Part shown: in pieces, positions 10,731 to 21,026 of the stretch
Numbering within the stretch: position 1 is the first letter of the stretch
How the letters are laid out: every line of letters starts with the position of its first letter
Assembly (NCBI GenBank): GCA_025024175.1
Contig: QCXZ01000086.1
Location: 930,001-994,000, forward strand
Direction: 5' to 3'
Length of the DNA: 64,000 bases
DNA from: Rhyzopertha dominica
Taxonomy: Eukaryota > Arthropoda > Insecta > Coleoptera > Bostrichidae
Notes under the pieces: generated by a model
Database searches by the model: none
Told to the model about the DNA's origin: nothing
What the model saw: the letters and a program-made list of their open reading frames with translations, nothing else
Made by a program: the position numbers and the translations under genes

Positions 10731-11022
10731 AACAACCACGGAAACCTTCAAACCAAAATTTATTTATGTTTTCATCAAATAACATTCATGAAACATTATG
10801 AAAAATACTAAAATTACTTACAGTAACTTGAGGTTAAATTAAAACAAGTTTTCATCACAAAAGAAATTTTAAATTTAAAAATCTGCGAAAATCTTGTAAA
10901 TTTCACTCATATTTATTTTTAAATTTATGTAATAACAGGATCTTTATATTAACAATAAATCTGGAGATAGTAAGTATGTATATATATTATTATTTACATT
11001 ATTTGTATCTGTTTTTTTAAAT

Positions 11023-11164
11023 TTAATACATTAACTGTTTATTAATTTGATTCATTTTTAGAATTAATCTCTTTTTAGTATTTTGCTCTTTTTCTAATAA
11101 ATTAACATACTTCCAGTCAGTTTCGTGGTTGTTTTTTAACACATGTTCCACTAATTTACATCTT
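11023..11164 (-). pseudogene. Penelope-like element, C-terminal end after GIY-YIG
   Basis: The open minus-strand segment contains KLVEHVLKNNHETDWKYV, LLEKEQNTKKRLILKM and a stop at 11023. This matches the conserved tail of the GIY-YIG endonuclease domain in PLEs (xxEHxLxxxHxxDWxxxxILxxExxxxKRxIxEM). The GIY-YIG core itself is missing: at 11164 the sequence changes abruptly into an unrelated jockey-like RT on the same strand. Only the 3' end of the PLE remains, together with its terminal hairpin. Confidence 0.75.
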
Positions 11165-11590
11165 TCTCGTCATGACAATCATTAATACATTACATAGTAC
11201 TGTTGATTTCATGCAATTACGGTCGACTTTTATAAAAGCTTCGGAACAAATTCGTTGGAACAGCATTCGTTCGATAAGCTTCATAATCTTTCCATATTTC
11301 AGAGTATTAAATAGTTCCATCCACACAATAGCATAGACCGCTGATAAGTTTAAGAACACCACTCCAGTTTTTAATCGTTTCTAAAAACCAACTTTAGCAT
11401 ATGTTGCTAGAGCCAAGACTTGGTCACATCAACTTCGGAAGTAAGTCTTCCATCATCTGGTAGAGTAATTTCTCTAGTAACTTGTAGCAGACACTCAGGA
11501 GGACAAAGGGTAACTTCCTGCTTCATTTGGAGGTTTCCCAGACTTTAAGAAAGCAATTACCTTTGTTTTCTAAATCAAACTTGGAAGAGT
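11156..11590 (-). mobile_element. Jockey-like RT relic
   Basis: On the minus strand, several frames together give the N-terminal half of a non-LTR RT: KVWETSK (from KPGKPP), LLSVCYKLLEKLLYQMM (the RPLCLLSVxYKLLExLLxxRI block), and VVFLNLSAVYAIVWMELF in the last open segment (11156-11362). That is the AVFLDLSAAYDTVW motif A with both aspartates lost. It ends at the junction with the PLE piece. Loss of the catalytic Asp and the frameshifts mark it as dead. Confidence 0.8.
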
Positions 11591-12894
11591 ACATGCATTT
11601 AATATATTATTATAGAACAATAACAACCATTTTAAAGCATTCGGCTCCAAATTTCAATCTGGAGTGGTATAGTATTAACTCAATATAAAAATAAAAGAAG
11701 TAGGCTTGTTGGAGTTTAACAGTGTATCTTAGTTTAATCTACTTAACTATATCTGCTAATTTCTATCTCGAAATCTGACTCAACTAACTTTTTGTTTGTT
11801 AGTTAGTTGAATCATAATATACATTTTTTCTCCATTAGTATAGACTTCTTGGGATACACTGTATTTTTGCCCAAAACGAAAAACAATAGTTATTCACCAG
11901 TGTTTTTGCGTATTTAATAGTAAAAATGCAAAATAAGGAGTGTTTTTTTGTGATTTATTAAAAATAACTTACTGTTTTTCATCTCACTGATTCACTTACG
12001 TACAGCGTGTTAAATTTTCCTAGTTAAACTGATTCCAAAGCTTACATTCATCTAATGAGTAATGCTGATGCTGCACCACGTATTCAACTAAGATTACTAG
12101 CTTTGTGCCTGAGCTACTTGTAAAAGGAAAAATTGCCGGCAAGCTAAACTTTTGCAGATTAATTGACTTGTAGGGAGTTAGGAGTCGCCTGGAGAACTGC
12201 GGAGTAATACCGCCTCCTCGGGGACATCACTATTCTTGTCGCAATCAAAACTGGGATCTAGTCCCAGCGGCAAGTCGCCCCGAGCTTTCTAGGACAATAT
12301 GCGACCGTTAGCGAGGGTAATAATTTAATGACGAAATTTGTAATTTAATTGGAATTAGATTGTTTGGCCGTTTGTCTTTTGAACAATTAAGTACTTGCGG
12401 AAAGATGGGATTAACTGGGACGCAACTTCAGCAAGCATGTCTAAGGCGGCGTCAAAGCACTCGCGCGCTATTTAAAACGCTGAAATTAGCACAAATACGT
12501 TGCCCACGCTGACGGGTAGAAGCGCGAAACTGTGCGTAACAAGGGATGTGAACATCAAACAAATTAAAAANCCGGTGAATGCTTATCAAAAAAGGCAGAC
12601 GTCTGTGCGTTCGTGTACTCTTTTCCACTTTGAGAGAGACAGTGCTGTGCGTTTTAGCCCTCTCGACTTTGCATTCATTTCAGTGGAATCAAGTACGATA
12701 GCCTACAGTACTCTGGAAAAACTTCATAACTAAAAATTATGATTCCGCTTAGTGAGAGTACTATTACATTAATATAGATAACATTGGTTAGAAATGGTTT
12801 ATTGGAATTAAAGTAGTATTTAGCCAGCAATTTTGGTTTGTTTGTGAAATAAAACAACATAGAGGATATGAAAATAAATTATTAATAAGGTTCT
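11591..12894. other. Intergenic; GC-rich island 12170-12660
   Basis: 11591-12160 is AT-rich, with a small hairpin near 11777-11811. The island at about 12170-12330 is the most GC-rich short patch in this part and has long open frames on both strands (see findings), without recognisable domains. A 77-codon + frame (12500-12733) is also unrecognised. Confidence 0.35.
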
Positions 12895-13560
12895 TTCCTT
12901 CTAACTAAGATTGGAAATCATCATGGTTACTTGTGTCTTGTCTATCACTGCCATAAACAAATATATTTATTGTTCAAGACATTCTTGCTATCTCAGTACG
13001 TACGTCTCTTTAGTTTATCAGCTTCTCCATGTGTCTTTTGAAATATACATCGCTATAAACATTGAAAAGTAATGGAGGCAACAAGGCTCCACGTTGTTTT
13101 AAGGTCTTAAATGAACTAGTTGTTTACTTCTATTTTGGCAGTTTGATTCCAATATAATTGACAGATAATTTTTATATTATCAGTACTTCTACATTTCAGA
13201 ATCTGAAATATATGATCATTCATGTCAAGTACATTAAAACTCAGAGTGCTTCTGGGTGTGCAACTTGTTCAGGTTACATAATCTGAACAAGGTAAATTAA
13301 ATTTTTAGGAATTGCTATAAAAGTACTGGAGCCATTACTCGGGTGTTAAATTAAATTAAAACGTTTGACAAAAACATCGGCTGAACCTTCACCAATTAAT
13401 TTGATTAATTCGATGAGCACTTCTTCTGAAGCTGGAGCATTTATATTATATATAAATGGAAAGCATTCCTTTGGTAAAACTTTTGGAACTACTTGAAGTT
13501 GTTTTAAAAGAACCTGCGTTGCTCTTGTCTAGGCGGGATTTCATTTTTATTCAGTCTATT
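12895..13560 (-). mobile_element. RTE-like non-LTR reverse transcriptase relic
   Basis: Minus-strand pieces in several frames, in the right order, match the RT of an RTE-like element: ASEEVLIELIKLIGEGSADV (N-terminal block), STFIAIPKNL (the W-STFIxIPKK block), MNDHIFQILKC and IKIICQLYWNQTAKIEV (fingers/palm helix before motif B), then LPPLLFNVYSDVYFK (from GCxLSPLLFNxYSExIF, motif B). A weak ...NKYICLW follows where the YADD block is expected, but YADD itself is not readable. About 1.5 stops or shifts per 100 bp indicate an old copy. Confidence 0.75.
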
Positions 13561-14084
13561 TAAGTTACACCTTATTATTCCAGCTCACGTTTATTGACAC
13601 TCAATAGCTTTTAGATTATGAAAAATTTGAATTGCACCTCCACATGGCATAATTGATAAATATATTTCTGTCATTGTTCCATGCATTAGTCTTGGGTTGT
13701 TGAAGACCAAAATTATTCGCCATTTTATGAAACAGATTACAATAATACTACAAAATAATTTTCAGGGTATAAAAAATATCACACGAAATAGAAGCTATGT
13801 GGAAATTTTTTTTTGGAGGTTCATAATTTTGAATCTTTCAAACGCAAACTCTTTAAACAGAATGTTACAGTATTGTCTACTATTGGATTAAATTTAGAAG
13901 TCATTAATTGCTTTACCCAAATGTAGCACGACTTTTTCTTCATTTTTAATTATATTTGGAATTGGCAGTATTATTACTAGCATGTTTAAAAGCAGAGATC
14001 TCACCCCCGAACAAAAAACGTACAATCATAGATGAAGAATGATTGCGACAAATTTGTATTATGCTCACTAGAATAGGAGGGCTA
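13561..14084. other. AT-rich, nothing recognised
   Basis: Very AT-rich spacer. A 64-codon frame (13697-13891, +) is low-complexity in composition and unlikely to be coding. Confidence 0.4.
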
Positions 14085-14151
14085 CTTTTTTAACCTCCGA
14101 TGGGTTATAAAAATGAGATCTTATTTTTATAACTCATCGAAGGTTAAAAAG
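14085..14151. repeat. Near-perfect 30-bp hairpin
   Basis: The arms 14085-14114 and 14123-14151 are inverted copies with about three mismatches (TTTAACCTCCGATGGGTTAT against ATAACTCATCGAAGGTTAAA) around an 8-nt loop. Flanks GGGCTAC and GGGTCTT suggest it may be a tiny MITE or the end of one. Confidence 0.75.
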
Positions 14152-15010
14152 GGTCTTGAGGTGAGCCAAATTTTACCAACAGTAAGTCACACCAATTGAT
14201 ATTCCTCAAGTCCTTCGACTTGTAGTGGAACAGATCTTTAGCCACTTTTATAAAACAGTCCTCAATATAGTCCTCGCCTCTGAATTGTTCACCCCTTCCA
14301 GTTATATTTCCGTTGCTTATGGGTTGTGTGCAATTATGCAATATGAACTTGCCACTGAGTTTTTTCCTCGAGTTCTTCATTCGCATATGGGATAATTCTT
14401 GCAAAAGAATCATGTTCGGTCACGAAAAGTGTTCCCAGGTTTGACTTCTCATTCTGGGCCGGTTTTTTTTGAGGTGAACTTGAGAAGCTGCAGTTTGCCG
14501 ATCCTGGTCTAGCTCTAACAGCTTGAGAATCGACACTGGGTGTCAGAGGAATCACGCGCATCGCCACGTCGACTTCCTGCTCGATAATTCCGTATTAGTA
14601 TCGGGAATGCGAGGTAGCGCTCGGACAGTTGATGAACCAGATTAACATTGCATACTGCCCAGTCGGAAGCTCTGATTACATTCCCACTCATTGCATTCGT
14701 GATGTGTTGGTTTACGTCCGCAAACCGTGACACTTCCTGAGGATCGCATCGGGGCCGTCGTTCAAAAGGGGGGAGGGAGTTGCAAACCATTGTTGGAAGA
14801 ACAATGAGGGACAGCTAAGACGCTTTCCGATCTGCTTACGGTGTGGTGTTCGGTTGCGGTGTCAAATCGGGTCGGCACCGGCTCAAATTGGGGATGGCAA
14901 TCACAATATTCGAGCGTTTACAATTTGAGCACTCCACAGTGAATGCAGAGAGTGAGATTTCGTATTAAACACATCGAGTTTCTAAAAGGGGGTGTCAAAC
15001 TTGGGAGGGT
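14152..15010 (-). other. GC-richer island with three consecutive minus-strand open frames
   Basis: Open frames at 14515-14790, 14334-14567 and 14144-14413 overlap slightly and follow one another on the minus strand. The lowest one (89 codons) ends immediately at the hairpin and includes EDYIEDCFIKVAKDLFHYKS, which has protein-like composition. I recognise no domain, and I see no convincing splice sites joining them. They could be remnants of one broken gene or chance frames in a GC-richer island. Confidence that any of them is translated is low. Confidence 0.2.
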
Positions 15011-15689
15011 TGTCAGGGACAAGCAGAAGTTGAGCACCAAAAAACTTTACACTTTGAATTACTTCTCTCTTTTTTAAAATTTATAATGCTTAAAAAATAT
15101 CAACTTTGTGGCAGTATAGATTAACAGTTTGACTACATCTATCTTTTGGACAGTTATAGCCATAGATACAATATGCTGTGTGTAGCCACCTCCAGTACAG
15201 TGTCGCGAATTAAAGGCTGATACACATGCAAAGAAAACATTTCCACAAGTTACGTACGCGTTTACAAAGACTGGAGAACAAAATAACTTAAAAAATAAGA
15301 ATGAAGATCAGTACTAAACATTATTGTAAACTCAAACACAAGTGTTCGACCAATTTTTCTGAATATTTTCTAATTTTATGGTCGGAAACCCACAAAATGA
15401 CAGATTACACTACGATGGTGTAATAATTAAAGAACGTGAGTTAGTATATTGTGGATCTTTTCAAGATTCCTAATATTTTATTACATTTACAAAACAATAC
15501 ACTCAGTATGATAATATTTTGAATCAACAACAACGCCAAGATCCCTGATAAACTAAAAATTTTCCAATAAAATGCCCTTACGATCCAAATCACTTTGAAG
15601 ATGTATAGACTCATTTGGAATATTTGATGATGTTGCCAAGTTCAGGTATAACTGATAGAATGAATGTGAGAGAGAGAACAATTTATGCC
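15011..15689. other. AT-rich, nothing recognised
   Basis: AT-rich spacer without recognised features. Confidence 0.4.
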
Positions 15690-15788
15690 AAATAACAATG
15701 AAAAAATTGAGTGTTGTAAAAAAACGAAAGAAGAGATGCTGGGCATAATTAAGAAACTGAAAAATAACAAAGTCCAGATGGAGTAACG

Positions 15789-16298
15789 ATGGAAAACATT
15801 AAATATGGAAGAGAAAAACTGAAACAGAAAATTTATAAGTTCCTAGTAAAGGTATGGAGACAAGTGGCAAAAAACAATCATAATGGCAGTTTTAAGGAAT
15901 GGAGATATTACCAAATGTGGAAATTACACAGGCATATCTTTACTAGATGTTACATAGAACATATAGTTGAACCACACCGGTATTTGCGGTGTCAAGCAAG
16001 ATTTAGGAAGGGAGGATCTACTTCATACCAAATCTTCATGATGAAAGAAGTGATTACAACGTGTTATGAGTATAAAGTTCGAGCAGTCATATTTTTTGGC
16101 GATTTTAAGAAAGTTTACGATTCAATACGAAGAAATAGGTTATTGGAGACGATGGAAGGATTTCAAATACCCGCAAAACTCATAATTTTAACAAAGTTGG
16201 GTTTAGAAAATACAAGGAGCAGGCTTACAGTGAGAGTGTTCGTTAAATTTGATACAAAAATTGGTCTTAGACAATCACTTAAACTGGAGAAGAAATAG
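15789..16298 (+). pseudogene. RTE-like RT, longest open segment
   Basis: 169 open codons. The first 60 or so are a diverged, partly shifted N-terminus (MENIKYGREKLKQKIYKFLV matches the E-KYGG-L---IY-L block). Residues 70-110 hold RFRKGGSTSYQIF and FFGDFKKVYDSI, and the end holds GLRQSLKL, where motif B breaks off. The start codon lies inside the domain, so this is not a gene start. Confidence 0.8.
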
Positions 16299-16567
16299 TA
16301 TGTAATAAATCATCACAATAATAGCTAAAGACAAAGAGCAGTAAACTAATTTTAGTTGTAAAGAAAGTGGGACTCCAAATAAATGGAGAGAAAAGTAATT
16401 TCATGAAAATAGGATAGGGGGAATCGAATGAAAATTTTAAGAAGTATCAGAATATGTTTATCTCGGTGTAGGGATTCAGAGTAAAAAAATGATGAAGGCG
16501 AATAGNTGTGGTGGAGTGAATCGACTGATTAGAGCAAAAAATAATATCCACGAATGGAAAAATAAGA

Positions 16568-16810
16568 TTGTACCAAACCATGATTGTATTAACTCTCTTG
16601 TACACCTCGGAAATGTGGGTACTAACAAAAAAAAACAAAATTTTGCGATTTATACGAAAACCCAAGCATAGTAGGTGGAGAAGGCTGCAGTGGCTAAGGC
16701 ACATCGAAAGAATGGAGCGAATGGTGAAAGAAATAGCGTGGAGAAAGCTGGATGACAGGAGAAAGCGGGAAAAACCATGAAGAAGATGGAAACTCATGGC
16801 ACGGTAACAC
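16568..16810 (+). pseudogene. RTE-like C-terminal segment
   Basis: Includes YTSEMWVLTKKNKILRFI (from the YGSExWxLTKKNExKLxxFExKILR block) and RRLQWLRHIERMERMVKEIA, the typical RLRWLGHVxRM end of RTE-type proteins, followed by a charged stretch matching GxRxxGRPxxRW. It overlaps an unrelated minus-strand shadow frame at 16447-16797. Confidence 0.8.
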
Positions 16811-18035
16811 CATTTTGAATTCAGGAAAAGTCAGGAAAGTAAAAAAAAGGAAAAATGTGTCTATGCAGCTTACAAATCTGGCAACTTGTGTTGAAATATT
16901 TTTCCGTATTTTCGACCGTTACAAGGCTATGGAGGAAACAGTTTTTTATGTTAACCGGTTGTACCTGCAGAAGCAGAGCGTGGGACATCAAGTCCTAAAA
17001 TATTAAATAAGCTCCGTGTTTCCTGCCTTTCATCGCACGATGTTTGTCGACTGAAGACTTGCATAAATTTGTATAAATCGTAAAACCGAGGACAGCCGTT
17101 CGTCTTAGATACATTTGGTTCTGTCTGCGCGTTTTTCGGGCTTTTCGATTATGAATTTCCGGTGGCTCCCTCCGGTCTTGTTCTGTGACGAATCCGCCAC
17201 GAAATATTACACTGCGGCGGGAATTACTTCAAAGTTGTGTTTTATAATTTATTTATCGCGCTCCATTTGGCCGTGCAGGGGGAGCATTTAGAGTTCTTCC
17301 TTGAAATGGAATAATTTGCAAAGTCGGGGGACGAAGTTCTAAAAACGTATTTCAGCAAGGCAATATTGCGACTTGTATAAGAAAATAAATATCATTTGCG
17401 AATATTGGATGGCAACTGAGTGCCTACCTCATTGCAGGGCCGAATCCCGGCTCTACTATTTTATTTCNACAATAATTCAATTTGCGAAAGCGACGACGAA
17501 AGTTCGATTCGAGNCCCAGCTTGCATCGTCCCGGCTACAATTTCTACATGTTTCCAGATGCTGCACACACCCCACCATATTTGAAGATAAATAATGGTGC
17601 TNTATTGGACATTCGCACATTCGTTGCGNGCCATCTACAGGGTGTATCCCCTTTGCGACTGCAAATCAATTTCTCACTCGTTCAGTTTATAGGACTCGTT
17701 CACGTAATGGTATTTTTACTTCTATACGGGAATCCTTTATATGTAGAAACATAGAAATAAAAGTTGGCAACGTAGGTACTTAATTTAGCTTAAAACCGTC
17801 ACAAAAAATCCATGTAAAGTATAAGTGACAAGAGCACATAGTTTAATATAACATAAAATAAATACAGAAAACGACACTCATGAAGTTCAGTAAAATGGTG
17901 AGGTCCAGCTAATGCTGCTTTTCAATACAACCACTAAAAACTAAATATAATAATAAATACATTTAAATATTACAAATAGAAAGTTTGACGAACAAAAAAC
18001 TTTACGTACAACACGAATGAAAACTCCCTGCAGAA
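16811..18035. other. Intergenic; GC-richer patch 17000-17360
   Basis: No gene is seen. The stretch contains several N calls (17468, 17514, 17602, 17629). A TACAGGGTGT sequence at about 17637, common at the ends of insect repeats, may mark a repeat boundary. Confidence 0.35.
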
Positions 18036-18224
18036 TATAATAATAATAATAATAATGCTATTTATTGAGCAATGTACAAGGTATACATAGTTCAAAAGCC
18101 CTCTAAATCGGCAGAGCCGTTTTACATTAGGGCCAGTTCCATATAAAATTAGCAGAATAATTTAATCCAAAATTTCTAGAAACCAACAGTTGAGTAAAAA
18201 GCAAACAGAGATACTCGCAACCTT

Positions 18225-18482
18225 TCATAATTCTAGCAGCTTGCAAGATATTTTATTCTTGAACGTTATAAGGCTACATTTTTCAGAGAATATGTCAGTG
18301 AAGTGATTATGCCACATGGCAACAGAATATTCAAAACTACCTTCGAATTTCTGAGTTCTGAATCTAGGAATCGAAAGACTATGTACAAAACGCAGGTCTA
18401 CATTATGAATATCGGATCCCTGAGTCAGACGTTCGCAAAGATATGTTGGCAACCCACTATAAATAATCCTCCTCAAAAACAC
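18225..18482 (-). pseudogene. Jockey-like C-terminal domain
   Basis: 85 codons matching the end of jockey-like ORF2: PTYLCERLTQ, LRFVHSLSIPRFRTQKFEGS and VAMWHNHFTDI (from AxxLWNxLP), ending in KLLEL and a stop 170 bp before the (TTA)n tail. Confidence 0.85.
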
Positions 18483-18849
18483 TCAAAACGACAGTATACT
18501 ATACATAGTATTTTAAACTGTCTGTAATATGGGGTGACATGGTCCCTGTAACCTATTAAAAATGAGAACCATAGACATGCATTTTGCAATAATTGATGTC
18601 CCTCACTGAATTACTCAGAAATTTGTAGTACACTGTGTTACAATAATCCATGTGACAGAGTACCAGTGCATGGAGAAGTTTCTTGTACTTCCACAGACAT
18701 TTCATTTTGTACCACCCTATTAATGGCTTACTCACAGCATGTTGCTCAAAAGTCAGATTTACACATCACCCGAGTTTTCATCGCATTCAGTTGAAGACCA
18801 TTAATGTCCGACCAGTCAACGATCGATTGAAGAATCTCGTTAATTACAC

Positions 18850-19035
18850 CTATAGTCTGATTGGCTTCCTCAGAAAGCACGACACGTAACATTGAATGTC
18901 GTCCGCATAGCAATGCACTCCCCAATTCTCAGGCATCATTCGAGGAAAGTCGGCAATATATACGCTATAGGCTGAGGGGCCTAGCACACTACCCTGAGGC
19001 ACCCCATATGCTGTCATAATCCAGTCCGATGTCAC
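18850..19035 (-). pseudogene. Jockey-like RT with intact motifs B and C
   Basis: The segment holds YGVPQGSVLGPSAYS and CYADDIQCYV without a stop between them, so the catalytic core reads through. It then runs out of frame. Confidence 0.88.
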
Positions 19036-19410
19036 GCCATCGATTCTAACCGCCTGTACTCGACCATAATAAACGTCTGTTTGCTGTATTCAACCACCCA
19101 ATTTCTACTATTTTGTGAGATACATGATATCTTTTCCTAACGCCATATATAAGTCATGTGCAGCAATTCTGATTTTTTTTAATTTTTGCTGACGTTTGCG
19201 CATCTAAGCAGGAGCCACCACAGAATGTAAAATGTGATAGAACAAGCGCATCGTAAAGCATTTTGATAGTTCAACAAAGCGACAATAGAACGAGAAGGAA
19301 GACAAGTTTCAGTAATATGAACACTGTAGTATAATTTGTCATTATCGAGTAAATTGTTTTGAACAAGAAAATGCATTTCTTAAATTCGAAGTTTGTAACA
19401 ATATTTCAAG

Positions 19411-19990
19411 TTACTTAAAGAACAAGACTGTGGAGGTGCACTTTTCGTAATTTTCCTCATCAACCATCTGCAGCGAGTTAGAATCACAGCAGTTTTTCTC
19501 CTGTTTTTTCCTCAAAGCAGCAAATTTCCAAGAAACCCTTACCGTAGCCTTGGGGGACCATATTTGCCTGCTCGAGCTTAACACCTTACACTTCTGGTTG
19601 ACTATTGATTTCACATTTCCCTTCCATACAAAAGGAAACATCACACCTATTCAGTCGGTTGGCGGTAACTGCCACTTGCGGGGTTGCCTTTATGTAAACA
19701 GGTGCGAATACCCTTTGCGTTCTCCACGTCTCTAGGATTTCAGCGAATGAAACGTGTTCGATGAAATCTTCTAGGAAACTGTAATTAATGTTCGACCGCC
19801 GGCGTTGGTACGTAATCTGGTTGAAGTATGTGTGTGTATGAAGGTGTTCCAAGAACGCTTGGCGGTCTTAGTGAATGGAACGGTCTTTATTTCTGAAGGG
19901 AGAAAGAGGGTGTTAGGATGTATTTTCCCACCCATCAGCAGCTTGATATGAAAATTGTATCGCACTGGTAATGGCGCAATTGTTTGACCT
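19411..19990 (-). other. Gene-like island with overlapping minus-strand frames
   Basis: This GC-richer, non-repetitive stretch has three overlapping minus frames: 19771-19965, 19586-19852 (88 codons) and 19411-19644 (77 codons). The middle one reads EHVSFAEILETWRTQRV and ends in a cysteine-bearing RCDVSFCMEGKCE; its last codons overlap a good 5' splice site (AAGT|GTAAGG, boundary at 19590/19589). I recognise no domain. It could be an exon of an unknown gene or a chance frame. Confidence 0.25.
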
Positions 19991-19999
19991 AAATTATGT

Positions 20000-20285
20000 T
20001 TACACTATCCACTATCGACGAGTAAGTCCTAAATAACTTATGAAGTACCCGCATTTTAAAGCGCTCTTCCCTTTTCGCGTTATTTTACAAAAAATATTAA
20101 CTTTTAGTATTCTAACGTCATTCTTATTTCAGTACCTATTACATAAGGTTGAGTTTAACGTGTAGTTTAATTGGAACTGTGCATGTCTATGCTATGCTGT
20201 CTGAACCGCAACCAACTACATTTCGCTATTATTATACCTCATTAGAGTAGTTTAGGTATAGTGTTCCAATTCTTATAAGGATATA
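20000..20285. repeat. Spacer with diverged copy of the 4.2-kb repeat
   Basis: 20178-20268 matches 4169-4260 in the same orientation (shared GCATGTCTATGCT, CAACCAACT and TAGTTTAGGT blocks). It lies just upstream of the gypsy-type RT and may be part of its degraded upstream sequence or an independent insertion. Confidence 0.5.
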
Positions 20286-21026
20286 TTGGGGGATCCTTTG
20301 TGTAAAAATCAATCGCCTCACGATGGGTTTACTGCAGGTACTTGGCCTTACCATAAATTCATATTTATTGCTGTCGTCTACAAGTGGTCCCAGTTCCGTA
20401 TGAAATTATTATTCAGTACGGACAAGAAAATACCCTGCCATTTAGATCAGTTAGGCACAGCAAAATGGTTCTCAGTTATCGATTTGATCTCTGGTTTTCA
20501 TCAAATACAACTAGATGAATCTTCGCGTGACATCACTAGTTTCACGGTTGATTCTGGAACTTTTAAATTCAAGAGACTTCCTTTTGGTCTTTCAGTCAGT
20601 GACAATAGCTTTCAAAGAATGTTGAACTTAGCATTTTCAGCATTATCTTCTCAAAAAGCCTTCATGTACATGGATGACCTAATCGCGATCGGATGTTCAG
20701 AAAGTCACCATTTGAAAAACCTTAGAAAAGTGTTTGAAACTTGTAGAAAATATTGCCTTAAGTTAAACCCAGAAAAGTGTCAATTTTTTCGAAAAGGAGG
20801 ACATCGCATAACAGATAAAGGTATCTTAGCCGATGAATCGAAATTTGAAATAATTAAAAATTATCCAAAATCAAATAATGTAGATGCTGTAAAAAGATTT
20901 GTAGCGTTTTGCAATTATTATCGTAGATTAATTCCAAATTTTGCAAATAATACCATAGCCTTAAATCGCTTAACGAGAAAAAATTCACACTTCATTTGGA
21001 CAGAAGAATGCGAAATAAATATATAA
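20286..21026 (+). mobile_element. Ty3/gypsy-type pol fragment (RT, start of RNase H link)
   Basis: A 246-codon frame without stops codes for a gypsy-type reverse transcriptase. From about residue 55: LDQLGTAKWFSVIDLISGFH (motif A; catalytic D in IDL), RLPFGLSVSDNSFQRML (motif B, where PFGLxxAPxxFQ is usual), FMYMDDLI (motif C with the catalytic DD), KCQFFRKGGHRITDKGI (the CxFxxxxxxxxGHxIxxxGI block), then VKRFVAFCNYYRRLIPNFA and FIWTEECE leading to RNase H. No protease, integrase, envelope or LTRs were found on either side, so this is an isolated fragment, though its open frame suggests less age than the neighbours. The first 40 residues look like unrelated sequence. Confidence 0.92.

Larger units (their letters stand above)
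15690..16810 (+). mobile_element. RTE-like non-LTR retrotransposon RT (5'-truncated)
   Basis: The order of blocks on + is: IIKKLKNNKVQME (the KLKNNKAPGxDGI block) at about 15740; DITKCGNYTGISLLD; QARFRKGGSTSYQIFMMKE; FFGDFKKVYDSIRRNRL (motif A, FxDFKxAYDSI); FQIPAKLIILTKLGLENTRS; GLRQSLKL (start of motif B); a gap lacking YADD; SEYVYLGVGIQ at about 16450; SEMWVLTKKN; ILRFI; and the C-terminal RRLQWLRHIERMERMV. This is the usual RTE-type order. Loss of the YADD region and many frameshifts make it a relic. Confidence 0.85.
18036..19390 (-). mobile_element. Jockey-like non-LTR element with (TTA)n tail
   Basis: Read on the minus strand the element runs from about 19390 to its tail, a (TAA)n run on + at 18036-18056. 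It has, in order: CRFVELSKCFTM (from FVDLSKAFD, motif A), GRVQAVRIDGVTSDW, YGVPQGSVLGPSAYSVYIADF (motif B, intact), HCYADDIQCYV (motif C, intact YADD), INGLQLNAMKTRVM, and a C-terminal block with SGLPTYLCERL and RFVHSLSIPRFRTQKFEGSF, then a 3' UTR with AATAAA just before the tail. The 5' part, including the endonuclease, is missing, as is usual for reverse-transcribed truncated copies. Confidence 0.9.

Noticed and set aside
13423..13450. Further hammerhead-like motif (CTTCTGAAGCTGG)
   Set aside because: No stem II and no GAAAC follow on either strand; the sequence belongs to the RTE-like RT (ASEEVLIEL).
16447..16797. 116-codon minus-strand ORF
   Set aside because: Shadow of the RTE-like C-terminal region on +; it contains no motif.
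17480..17530. tRNA-like GTTCGATTC box near an N call
   Set aside because: No A box at the correct distance and no cloverleaf arms could be paired.
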